Below are positions 29,154-36,497 of a stretch of DNA of 64,000 bases, in pieces. Numbering within the stretch: the first letter of the stretch is position 1; each line of letters starts with the position of its first letter. The notes beneath the pieces are model-generated. The model saw nothing but the letters and a program-made list of their open reading frames with translations, was not told where the DNA came from and ran no database searches. The stretch is taken from positions 3,534,001 through 3,598,000 of the forward strand of contig NZ_CP034433.1 of NCBI RefSeq assembly GCF_003952345.1. The letters are read 5' to 3'. The DNA comes from Iodobacter ciconiae (lineage in GTDB: Bacteria; Pseudomonadota; Gammaproteobacteria; Burkholderiales; Chitinibacteraceae). Made by a program: the position numbers and the translations under genes.

Positions 29154-29783
29154 ATGAAAACCATGTTTGCCAATGGGGTGCGTGGTGCGGCGACGCTGTT
29201 TTTGTTTGCGGTGGTGTTTACCGCCTTAATGGCTGGCACTTATCAGCTGACGCGCAAGAAAGTTATGTTTAACGAAGAAAAAGCCAAGGTGGCGCTGATT
29301 GCCCAGGTATTGCCTGCCAAAAGCTTTGATAACAATCTGCTTAAAGACGCCCACGCTTTGTCAGTAGCGGACGGCAAAGCCTTGGGTAATGATGGGGAAA
29401 GTGCTTTTTATCTGGCAAAAAAAGCCGGTAAAACTGTCGCTGCCGTGTTTGAAGCCACTGCGCCCGATGGCTACGCAGGCAAAATTAAATTACTGGTTGG
29501 CGTAGATATCGATGGCCAGATTTTAGGTGTGCGGGTTGTGGTGCATAAAGAAACGCCGGGGCTGGGCGATTATATCGACGCAGCCAAATCGCCCTGGATA
29601 GAGCAATTTAAAGGCAAAGAGCTGAACGCCCAAAATGCAGCAGCGTGGAAAGTAAAAAAAGACGGCGGTGGTTTTGATTACATGGTCGGCGCCACCATCA
29701 GCCCGCGCGCGGTTACCGCCGCAGTAAAAAGAGTGCTGGAATACGTGCACAGCAAACCGCAGCTTTGGGGTACGGTGAATTAA
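29154..29783 (+). CDS. rsxG: Electron transport complex subunit RsxG
   Basis: A 209-residue periplasmic subunit anchored by an N-terminal membrane segment (about 11-31). It has an FMN-binding domain: LLVGVDIDGQILGVRVVVHK, ETPGLGD and GATISPRAVTAAVKRVLEYV, where the Thr in GATIS is the covalent FMN site in RnfG/NqrC proteins. The ribosome-binding site GGAGAA precedes ATG 29154. Confidence 0.95.
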   Translation: MKTMFANGVRGAATLFLFAVVFTALMAGTYQLTRKKVMFNEEKAKVALIAQVLPAKSFDNNLLKDAHALSVADGKALGNDGESAFYLAKKAGKTVAAVFEATAPDGYAGKIKLLVGVDIDGQILGVRVVVHKETPGLGDYIDAAKSPWIEQFKGKELNAQNAAAWKVKKDGGGFDYMVGATISPRAVTAAVKRVLEYVHSKPQLWGTVN

Positions 29784-29827
29784 GAAAGGTTTGTAGACAC
29801 AAAACTCAGCATTTAGGTACACCGCCG

Positions 29828-29888
29828 AAAACCCAAATCTTGAAACACGGAGGACACAGAGAACACTGAGTTTCAAGATTTGGGTTTT
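29828..29888 (+). repeat. Compact CACRGAG element with perfect 18-bp ends, between rsxG and rsxE
   Basis: AAAACCCAAATCTTGAAA (29828-29845) and TTTCAAGATTTGGGTTTT (29871-29888) are perfect inverted repeats around CACGGAG GA CACAGAG AA CACTGAG. A further half motif, TTTGTAGACACAAAA, lies at 29790-29804, just after the rsxG stop. This is the smallest complete copy (61 bp) and shows best that the element has defined ends. Confidence 0.85.
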
Positions 29889-29954
29889 ATGCGAAGGAGA
29901 AGTTTCCTTTGCTGTGTACATTGGTTTGAATTGCATCACGTTAGGGAGCAGTAA

Positions 29955-30641
29955 GTGAGCAAAGAAATTATCAGAAACAGCATCTGGAAGCAGAATGCGG
30001 GTTTGGTGCAGATTTTAGGCATGTGCCCTGTGCTGGTGGTTTCCAGCAATATTGTGAATGGCGTGTCACTTGGCCTGGCGACAAGTCTGGTGATGCTGGT
30101 TTCTGGCGCAGCCATTGCAGCAATTCGGCAACTGGTGCCCAATGAATTACGCAGCCCGATTTTTATTTTGATCATCGCCGCGCTGGTGACGGTGGTTGAT
30201 TTATTGTTCAACGCCTACGCGCATGGTCTGTATGTGGTGCTGGGGATTTTTATTCCGCTGATTACCACCAACTGCATCGTGCTGGCGCGCGCCGAAGCGT
30301 TTGCCTCCCGTAATAGCGTTTGGGATTCGGCATTGGATGGTTTCTTTATGGGGATTGGCCTGACCATGGTGCTGGCAGTGTTGGGCGGGCTACGCGAGCT
30401 GGTGGGCAAGGGCACATTGCTCTCTGGGATTGATCTTGTTTTTGGCCCTGCCGCCAAGGCGTGGACGATTTATATTATCCCTGCTGATATGCATTACCAG
30501 TTTTTACTCGCCATCCTTCCTCCCGGTGCATTTATCGGCCTTGGGCTATTGATTGCTGGCAAAACTGCGATGGATAAAAGAGCCGAAGCCAAGAGCAAGG
30601 CTCAACTTCATCAGCTGCCCGATGCTGTGCCGAATCACTGA
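29955..30641 (+). CDS. rsxE: Electron transport complex subunit RsxE
   Basis: A 228-residue membrane protein homologous to RsxA in inverted topology, with about six hydrophobic segments. It has the paired signatures VQILGMCPVLVVSSNIVNG and FIPLITTNCIVLARAEAFA, again with a Cys in each half. It is the sixth Rsx subunit and completes the complex. GGGAGCAG precedes the GTG start at 29955. The C-terminal tail is Lys/Ala-rich and overlaps the next frame. Confidence 0.94.
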   Translation: MSKEIIRNSIWKQNAGLVQILGMCPVLVVSSNIVNGVSLGLATSLVMLVSGAAIAAIRQLVPNELRSPIFILIIAALVTVVDLLFNAYAHGLYVVLGIFIPLITTNCIVLARAEAFASRNSVWDSALDGFFMGIGLTMVLAVLGGLRELVGKGTLLSGIDLVFGPAAKAWTIYIIPADMHYQFLLAILPPGAFIGLGLLIAGKTAMDKRAEAKSKAQLHQLPDAVPNH

Positions 30642-30828
30642 GTTTTTGGCCTATCTGCTGCTGGCCTGCCTGGTTTGGTGGCTGATAAGTACGGGTTTTT
30701 GGGGCAAGCTGGCGGTATTGATTTTAGGCATCGTGGCCTTGGTGGTGGCGATGTATTACTGCTTCCAAGTAATGAGTGCACCTTGGGACGAGTGGGACGA
30801 GATGTCTGATGATGATTTTTCTAAATAA
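30622..30828 (+). CDS. Small membrane protein
   Basis: 68 residues from ATG 30622, overlapping the rsxE end by 20 bases. Two hydrophobic segments (FLAYLLLACLVWWLI and LAVLILGIVALVVAMYYCF) precede an acidic tail, WDEWDEMSDDDFSK. I do not recognise a family. Its position between rsxE and the DUF2164 gene, in one transcript, hints at an accessory role with the Rsx complex, but that is only inference. The start is uncertain because no clear ribosome-binding site is present. Confidence 0.55.
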   Translation: MLCRITEFLAYLLLACLVWWLISTGFWGKLAVLILGIVALVVAMYYCFQVMSAPWDEWDEMSDDDFSK

Positions 30829-30839
30829 ATAGGTCCCCT

Positions 30840-31091
30840 ATGGCATTAAAAATATCCAAAGACGCCGAAGCCTTGCTGGTGAAATCAATTCGCCGTTATT
30901 TTGATGAAAATATGGATGAGCCGATTGGTGGCTTGCAGGCGGGCATGTTATTGGATTTCTTTATGAAAGAAATCGCCCCCAGCGTTTACAACCAGGCAAT
31001 TAATGATGCGCAAAGCTATATGCAAGACAAAGCCCTGGATATGCCGGGCAGCTGTTTTGAGCCGGAATTGAGTTTTTGGGATAAGAAATGA
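30840..31091 (+). CDS. DUF2164 family protein
   Basis: An 83-residue protein with the DUF2164 pattern: SIRRYFDENMDEPIGGLQAG, then LLDFFMKEIAPSVYNQAIND. No function is known for the family. It overlaps nth by 4 bases (ATGA), so the two are translationally coupled. RGTCC-type spacing upstream is poor (AGGTCCCT before ATG 30840). Confidence 0.8.
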   Translation: MALKISKDAEALLVKSIRRYFDENMDEPIGGLQAGMLLDFFMKEIAPSVYNQAINDAQSYMQDKALDMPGSCFEPELSFWDKK

Positions 31092-31738
31092 ACAAAGAAA
31101 CCCGGCGCATTTTTTACCAGCGCCTCGCCGATTTAGACCCCCATCCCACCACCGAGCTGAACTACAGCACACCTTTTGAGCTGCTGACGGCCGTCTTGCT
31201 GTCGGCTCAGGCTACCGATGTGGGCGTTAACAAAGCCACCAAACGTTTGTTCCCTATCGCCAATACGCCCGAAACGATTCTGGCGCTGGGAGTGGAAGGG
31301 TTGGAAGCCTATATCGCCACCATCGGTCTCTATCACAGCAAGGCCAAGCATCTTCTGCAAACCTGCCAGATGCTGATCGATTTGCACGGCAGTGAAGTGC
31401 CGCAAGACAGAGAATCGCTCGAAGCCCTGCCAGGGGTGGGCCGAAAAACCGCTAATGTGGTGATGAATACCGCATTTGGCATACCGACCATTGCGGTTGA
31501 TACGCATATCTTTCGCGTATCCAACCGCACTGGCTTAGCACCGGGTAAAGACGTAAAAGTGGTCGAAGAAAAACTGCTTAAAGTCACCCCTAGTGAATTC
31601 AAACTCAACGCCCACCACTGGCTGATTCTGCACGGCCGCTATGTATGCAAAGCACGTAAACCCGAATGCTGGAGCTGCGTGGTGAATGATGTGTGCGATT
31701 ACAACCCCAAACAAATCACCCCGCCACCGGGGCGGTAA
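31088..31738 (+). CDS. nth: Endonuclease III
   Basis: A 216-residue bifunctional DNA glycosylase / AP lyase that removes oxidised pyrimidines. The helix-hairpin-helix LEALPGVGRKTANVV holds catalytic Lys 120, and VDTHIFRVSNR holds Asp 138, the same numbers as in the E. coli enzyme. The C-terminal 4Fe-4S ligands are in C-x6-C-x2-C-x5-C form (CKARKPECWSCVVNDVC). It is the last gene of the rsx operon, a common arrangement. Confidence 0.97.
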   Translation: MNKETRRIFYQRLADLDPHPTTELNYSTPFELLTAVLLSAQATDVGVNKATKRLFPIANTPETILALGVEGLEAYIATIGLYHSKAKHLLQTCQMLIDLHGSEVPQDRESLEALPGVGRKTANVVMNTAFGIPTIAVDTHIFRVSNRTGLAPGKDVKVVEEKLLKVTPSEFKLNAHHWLILHGRYVCKARKPECWSCVVNDVCDYNPKQITPPPGR

Positions 31739-31771
31739 GGCTGCAAAGGTGACAATTCTAAAGCGCATTGA

Positions 31772-31796
31772 GTAGGAGCGGCTTTAGCCGCGAAAG
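31772..31796 (+). repeat. REP palindrome upstream of the RAYT gene
   Basis: GTAGGAGCGGCTTTAGCCGC followed by GAAAG. GCGGCT/AGCCGC is the palindromic core, and the GTAGGAG head is the conserved REP tetranucleotide region. Confidence 0.8.
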
Positions 31797-31918
31797 TGCC
31801 GTCAATAAGAACAGCATTCGTGGGTAAAGCAACTCCTACGATGTGTTTATCAAAAAATAAATTGTTGATCTAGAATTGCTGCAGTAAAGGGGTGGCACGG
31901 CTTTATTAGTCGATAAAC

Positions 31919-31942
31919 CTTCGCGGCTGAAGCCGCTCCTAC
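31919..31942 (-). repeat. REP palindrome, inverted, directly before the RAYT gene
   Basis: CTTCGCGGCTGAAGCCGCTC then CTAC: the inverted copy of the REP at 31772. With it, it forms a head-to-head pair 25 bases before the transposase start. Confidence 0.8.
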
Positions 31943-31966
31943 GGAGTGCTGGTTAAGGAAAGCTCA

Positions 31967-32422
31967 GTGAAAAATGCACATGGGCATGATTTGCGAAAAG
32001 GGCGGTTTTCTCAAGGTCAGCAAATTTACCTAGTCACCGCTGTTACTCAGCATCGTTTGCCGGTTTTTTCCGATTGGAAAATAGGAAGAAAGTTAGTTCA
32101 TGAGTTGCAGGCTGCTGATCGTGAGGGAATGTGCAGCACCTTGGCATTTGTGGTGATGCCAGATCATTTTCATTGGCTGCTAGCGTTAGGGGAGCAGGCC
32201 GATTTATCTGATTTGTTGCATTTAGTGAAAGGGCGTTCTTCGCGTGAGATTGGCCGAGTAACAGGTATCAGAGGGATTTGGCAGCAGGGTTTTCATGATC
32301 ATGCCGCACGTTTCGATGAAGATATTCAAGAAATGGCGCGGTATGTGGTGGCGAATCCATTACGGGCAGGATTGGTGCAGCATTTAGGTGATTATCCCCT
32401 GTGGGATGCAATTTTCTTTTAG
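31967..32422 (+). CDS. rayT: REP-associated tyrosine transposase (RAYT, Y1_Tnp)
   Basis: 151 residues from GTG 31967, chosen because AAGGAA ends 6 bases upstream; a GTG at 31946 is an alternative. An HUH-type single-strand nuclease: MPDHFHWLLA carries the metal His pair (67 and 69), WQQGFHDHAAR is the RAYT-typical block, and ARYVVANPLRAGLV has catalytic Tyr 126. RAYTs are domesticated IS200/IS605-like enzymes that cut and spread REP palindromes. Here the gene is bracketed by REP copies on both sides. Confidence 0.92.
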   Translation: MKNAHGHDLRKGRFSQGQQIYLVTAVTQHRLPVFSDWKIGRKLVHELQAADREGMCSTLAFVVMPDHFHWLLALGEQADLSDLLHLVKGRSSREIGRVTGIRGIWQQGFHDHAARFDEDIQEMARYVVANPLRAGLVQHLGDYPLWDAIFF

Positions 32423-32430
32423 GGCTTTCC

Positions 32431-32455
32431 GTAGGAGCGGCTTCAGCCGCGAAAG
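32431..32455 (+). repeat. REP palindrome downstream of the RAYT gene
   Basis: GTAGGAGCGGCTTCAGCCGC then GAAAG, identical to the upstream copy except T to C in the loop. Begins 8 bases after the RAYT stop. Confidence 0.8.
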
Positions 32456-32470
32456 CCATGCTTATAAAAC

Positions 32471-32493
32471 CTTCGCGGCTAAAGCTCATTCTA
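32471..32493 (-). repeat. Degenerate inverted REP downstream of the RAYT gene
   Basis: CTTCGCGGCTAAAGCTCATT then CTA: a decayed inverted copy pairing with the REP at 32431. It lies 12 bases from the stop of the ABC permease gene. Confidence 0.65.
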
Positions 32494-32504
32494 TGTTCGT
32501 CACA

Positions 32505-33764
32505 TCAATCCTGCTGCTTCACCAGCGCCTGCCATCTCCAAACCACCAGAGCAATGGCCATGATGGCGTGGATGCTGCTGATTAATACACTGGCTATCGC
32601 GGATGGGTGGCTGATAGGCATCAGGAAGTGCGCCAGGCTTTCTAAGCCGCTGCTGTGGGCCAAGAAAGGCAGCAGGCCGTTGATGATGGCCAGATACAGC
32701 AGGCTGCTGGCGAGTACGCGTCTGTTCTGGGTATTTAGGGCGATAAACAGGCAGATGGCGCTGTCTCGCAGCAAAATCAGGGCAATGGAAAGCGGGGCGG
32801 TGGTGATATTGGCAAATTCGCCCAAGCTAGGCCTTGTCGCTAATAGTGCAAAGGCAAATGCAAGCACCAGTGTGGTGGGCCAGAGTGGCAGATTGATCAG
32901 CGCTCCATGCCAGTTTTTGTGTTGAATGCGGGTGATAACCCGTTGCCAGACAGTGAAGCCATTAGGATCTGCAAATAGCATGGCATAAGTCATTCCGCTG
33001 CTAATAATCAGCCCAAGCATCGCGAATTGCTCATGTTTAAAACCTGCTAAAAAAATGGCCAGCAAGCAGGCAAACAAGGGCCACGCCCAAGGCAGGGTGC
33101 GTACTTGCAAGGCATTTTGCATCAGCCTCCATGCGGCAAAAATGCTGCAAATGGCAAAGAATGCGCCCGCCAGCAGTTGAAATTGCAGCGGCATAAAACT
33201 TTTATCCCACCAAATAATCGGTGAGTCGCTGACTTCAAATAGGCTGGGCATCATAAATAAGGCGGGAATAGCGAGAAGCAAATTAAAGCTGCTCCGGCGG
33301 TTTTGTGTCAGATCGGATTGGCCCAGCTGCAGATTGATCACCAGCGCCGTGCCGTGCAGCAAAAGGCCGATAGTAATCATTGATAGCGCTTTGCTAATGG
33401 TATTCATCGGGCTGGCAGGCAGCTCTGCCACAAGCAGCATCAGCAGGCACAGCGCCCCGCCATACCAATTAAAGAGCGTAGCGCCAAATAGTTTGCCCCA
33501 GGCCATTTCCCATGGGCTAAGTGCGCTCATTCTTTGCTGATCCCAGGTGTGGTCGCGCTGCTCATCACTCATGGCGGCCGCTGCGTTTTTTGTGCCCCAC
33601 AGCCAGACAATTCCTGCAAATAGCGCCATCGCCGTACCACCCAGTTTACTTAATTCTAAGTTCATTCCTACGGCTAAAAAAATCAGCGCAAGAATGACTG
33701 GCATGCCGATTAAGCGGCTGGCAGAAAAACTTAGCCATAAATTGCGTTTGAATTCAGGATTCAT
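32505..33764 (-). CDS. ABC transporter permease (ABC-2-like membrane protein)
   Basis: 419 residues from ATG 33764 (MNPEFKRNLWLSFSASRLIG). It has about ten to twelve hydrophobic segments, roughly twice a typical ABC-2 permease, and no binding-protein signature. It overlaps the end of the ATPase gene by 11 bases, so the two are translationally coupled and very likely form one transporter. Nothing in the sequence reveals a substrate. Family assignment is by context and topology. Confidence 0.72.
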   Translation of the reverse strand: MNPEFKRNLWLSFSASRLIGMPVILALIFLAVGMNLELSKLGGTAMALFAGIVWLWGTKNAAAAMSDEQRDHTWDQQRMSALSPWEMAWGKLFGATLFNWYGGALCLLMLLVAELPASPMNTISKALSMITIGLLLHGTALVINLQLGQSDLTQNRRSSFNLLLAIPALFMMPSLFEVSDSPIIWWDKSFMPLQFQLLAGAFFAICSIFAAWRLMQNALQVRTLPWAWPLFACLLAIFLAGFKHEQFAMLGLIISSGMTYAMLFADPNGFTVWQRVITRIQHKNWHGALINLPLWPTTLVLAFAFALLATRPSLGEFANITTAPLSIALILLRDSAICLFIALNTQNRRVLASSLLYLAIINGLLPFLAHSSGLESLAHFLMPISHPSAIASVLISSIHAIMAIALVVWRWQALVKQQD

Positions 33765-34671
33765 TTTGTTTTTCCTTGATAGTGCGCAGATAAGCTTGCT
33801 GCAGGTTTTGCTCGCCAAAGCTACTGATGGCGAGTCCTGCTTGGATCAGCTCTGCCAGTAATTGAGCCTGCTCATTGCTTGTGCCGCTAAAATCAAACTC
33901 GGCGTGATGGTCCTGAGTTTTGCTGAGCACAACGGTGGAGTGGGCGGCCAGTATTTCGGCAAGGTGCGGGTTGGGGCAGGCTAGCCTGAGTTGTAAAGCC
34001 CTGCTGTTTGCACTGCGCGAGTCAAGGGCGCGGTGTTCAAGGATTTTTCCATCTTTTAGCACCAGCATATGGCTGGAATAGGCTTCCAGCTCGGCCAGAA
34101 TATGCGACGACACCAAGAGCGTCATCCCGCTGGCTTGCAGCTGCTTAAATAATATCGCCAGCTCATTACGTGCTTCCGGGTCTAGGCCCGATGCGGGCTC
34201 GTCCAGCAGCAACAGCTGCGGAGCATGAATCATCGCCTGCCCGATGGCTACCCGTTGGCGTAAACCTCGCGACAAGCTACTGGCTTTTTGCTCTAAGCGA
34301 TCTTGCAAAGACAAGCGTCGCGCCGTGTCATGGATTGCCGCTTCAATGGCTTCTTTAGCCAAGCCTTGCGATGCTGCTGCGTATTCCAAACACTGCGCCA
34401 CGGTTAAATCTTGGTAAAGACCAAAAAAGTCCGATAAATACCCCATCTGCCTGTGCACCGCACGAGGCTTATCCTGCACATTTAAGCCCGCTACCGTAAT
34501 CGAGCCACAAAGTGGCGTTTCAAGGCCAGCAATGCAGCGCATCAAAGTAGTTTTCCCCGCACCATTGGCACCCACCAGTGCAGTAACACTGCCACGCGCC
34601 ACACTCAGATTCAATTGATTTAGCGCCCGGTGGCCGGGGTAATCAAAGGTAAGGCCAGAAATTTGGATCAT
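33754..34671 (-). CDS. ABC transporter ATP-binding protein
   Basis: A 305-residue ATPase of the exporter (CcmA/NatA-like) type. Walker A VGANGAGKTTLMRC is at about 33-46, the Q-loop is in GYLSDFFGLYQDL, the signature is LSRGLRQRVAIGQAM, Walker B LLLLDEPASGLDPEA, and the H-loop SSHIL. An extra C-terminal domain of about 80 residues follows. Co-transcribed with the permease downstream. The substrate is unknown. Confidence 0.9.
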   Translation of the reverse strand: MIQISGLTFDYPGHRALNQLNLSVARGSVTALVGANGAGKTTLMRCIAGLETPLCGSITVAGLNVQDKPRAVHRQMGYLSDFFGLYQDLTVAQCLEYAAASQGLAKEAIEAAIHDTARRLSLQDRLEQKASSLSRGLRQRVAIGQAMIHAPQLLLLDEPASGLDPEARNELAILFKQLQASGMTLLVSSHILAELEAYSSHMLVLKDGKILEHRALDSRSANSRALQLRLACPNPHLAEILAAHSTVVLSKTQDHHAEFDFSGTSNEQAQLLAELIQAGLAISSFGEQNLQQAYLRTIKEKQNES

Positions 34672-35092
34672 AGAAGTCTCGGGTTGATCTGACTAGATTT
34701 GACTGCATGATACTGGATCAAGGGAAGGAATGATTGTAAGAGGCTATTGATGCTTTTTGTGTGTTTATCTTTGGTTTATCAATTATTGGCGGTAAATAGG
34801 CTATCACAGGAAGAAAACGAATGCTCTTGTAAACTCCGGTTATGTATTTGGCGCTTTTTTTGTTTTTTAATTGGTTTACTTTTTATGCAAAAAATGTGAC
34901 GGAATATTGGAAGTGCAATGAGATATTTAAAATTTATGTAATTAATCAAATGAAGATTGATATTGCGCACGCATCCGTTACATGTGTTGTGTTAAAAGTC
35001 GGGGTAAATACTTTGCCGGAATAATTCCTTAAAATTGAGTTTGATTTTGGTTGGCATTTATCTTAATAAAAAACTTTAAATGGTTACAAAAA
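34672..35092. other. AT-rich leader region of the tor operon
   Basis: About 420 bases without a convincing gene, between the divergent ABC operon and torE. It is markedly AT-rich. It must hold the tor promoter, which in other bacteria is controlled by TorR or anaerobic regulators. I found no clear TorR box and no correct FNR palindrome; an ATCAA-N7-TTGAT inverted pair at about 34947-34963 has the wrong order and spacing. Confidence 0.45.
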
Positions 35093-35254
35093 ATGACAGA
35101 AATAACGACAAAAGAAACGCGCAATAGTGAGTGGAAAAAACTGCTGCTACTGGCTTTTGTGGGTTTACCGATTGTGATGTTTGGTGTGATTGTGACGTAT
35201 GGTTTGATTGTGCGCTTATTACAGGTTTTTTTAATTGGCTTGCCGGGTGCGTAA
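35093..35254 (+). CDS. torE: TorE/NapE family small membrane protein
   Basis: A 53-residue protein: NSEWKKLLLLAFVGLPIVMF then a single hydrophobic helix ending in YGLIVRLLQVFLIGLPGA, the TorE/NapE pattern. In Shewanella, torE begins the torECAD operon; its role is unclear. ATG 35093 is chosen because the family begins just there; a frame upstream to 35051 lacks similarity. torC starts about 50 bases after its stop. Confidence 0.8.
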   Translation: MTEITTKETRNSEWKKLLLLAFVGLPIVMFGVIVTYGLIVRLLQVFLIGLPGA

Positions 35255-35303
35255 AGCGGGATTTTTATCGCGCTTTTTTGTTTTGATGAAATTGGATTTG
35301 TTT

Positions 35304-36485
35304 ATGAAAAAAATGTGGACCTGGTTACGAAATTTGTTTTGTAAGCCAGCAGCCAAGATTGGTCTTGGCGTTTTGGTGACGGTGGGTTTTGTTGCCGGTA
35401 TTTTGGCGTGGCAAGGTTTCAATGCGGGGATGGCAGCAACCAATACTGAAGAATTCTGTGTGAGTTGCCACACCATGCATCAAAACCTCGACGAGCTTAA
35501 AGAAACGGTGCATTGGAGTAATCGCTCAGGCGTTCGTGCCAAGTGTTCGGATTGCCATGTACCGCATGACTTTACGGACAAAATGGCGCGCAAGATTCAA
35601 GCCAGTGTTGAAGTTTGGTCGCATTTGACCGGCAAAATCGATACCCCCGAAAAATTTGAAGCCAATCGTGCGCGTTTAGCTCAGCACGAGTGGGATCGCT
35701 TTAAAGCCAATGGCTCAAAAGAATGTCGTACTTGTCATGATTACAACAGCATGGACTTTGAAAAAATGCGCGAAACGTCGCGCGAAGCCATGCGCGGTGC
35801 GGCCGAGCGTAATCAAAGTTGTGTCGATTGCCATCAAGGTATTGCGCACAAAAAACCAGAAAAAACCGATGCCCGTAATCCGGCCTTTGATGGCTTGATT
35901 CAAGCCGCAGGCAATGAGAGCGTCAAAGTGGGCGGCACTTACTTTAATGCCTATCCGCGTGAGTTGTACCTGGATGAAGCTTTGAGCAAAGTGGCCGGTA
36001 AATTGGAAATCGGCGCGCCAGTCAAAGTCTTGCAAGAGAAGGGCAATGCGCAGCAAGTTGAAGTTTCGGCTTGGCGTAAGAGCAAAGGCTTTGGTCGGGT
36101 CTGGTATGGCCATTTTGGTAAAAATATTACTGTTGCCATATTAGAAAAAACCGTGGCGCAGGATAAGCAACTGGTGAAAATACAAGAAAGTAAGGAAGAC
36201 CCAAACACGGGTTTGATCTGGCAAAAATCGGCCGCCACATTCTGGATTAAGAAAGGCAAAGTGGTTGCGACAACCGATCCAATCTGGGCCGTTGCAAAAG
36301 ACAGCTACAAAAATAGTTGTAGTGTTTGTCATAAGCAGCCTGATGAAGCACATTTTGATGCAAATACCTGGCCGGGGTTGTTTGGTGGGATGGTCGGCTT
36401 TACTAGCATGGATAAAGATACCCAAGGCTTAGTGCTGAAATACCTGCAAAATAATTCGTCAGATTTTAAAAAACCTAGCCACTAA
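35304..36485 (+). CDS. torC: Pentahaem c-type cytochrome TorC
   Basis: 393 residues from ATG 35304 (GGAT upstream; ATG 35286 is possible). An N-terminal membrane anchor (about 19-37) leads to a NapC/NirT-type domain with four CxxCH haem sites (CVSCH at 52, then CSDCH, CRTCH, CVDCH) and a TorC-specific C-terminal domain with a fifth, CSVCH. TorC takes electrons from menaquinol and passes them to periplasmic TorA. The fifth haem separates TorC from NapC. Confidence 0.95.
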   Translation: MKKMWTWLRNLFCKPAAKIGLGVLVTVGFVAGILAWQGFNAGMAATNTEEFCVSCHTMHQNLDELKETVHWSNRSGVRAKCSDCHVPHDFTDKMARKIQASVEVWSHLTGKIDTPEKFEANRARLAQHEWDRFKANGSKECRTCHDYNSMDFEKMRETSREAMRGAAERNQSCVDCHQGIAHKKPEKTDARNPAFDGLIQAAGNESVKVGGTYFNAYPRELYLDEALSKVAGKLEIGAPVKVLQEKGNAQQVEVSAWRKSKGFGRVWYGHFGKNITVAILEKTVAQDKQLVKIQESKEDPNTGLIWQKSAATFWIKKGKVVATTDPIWAVAKDSYKNSCSVCHKQPDEAHFDANTWPGLFGGMVGFTSMDKDTQGLVLKYLQNNSSDFKKPSH

Positions 36486-36497
36486 TTGAATAAGCTC

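Noticed and set aside
28796..29239. A 147-codon minus-strand frame across the rsxD-rsxG gap, and similar frames at 29523-29939 and 46131-46361
   Set aside because: The peptides (for example VLCALRGSRF) are just the CACRGAG repeat read as protein; they recur only where the repeat does.
34947..34963. Possible FNR site upstream of torE
   Set aside because: The half-sites are ATCAA then TTGAT with a 7-base gap; FNR needs TTGAT-N4-ATCAA.
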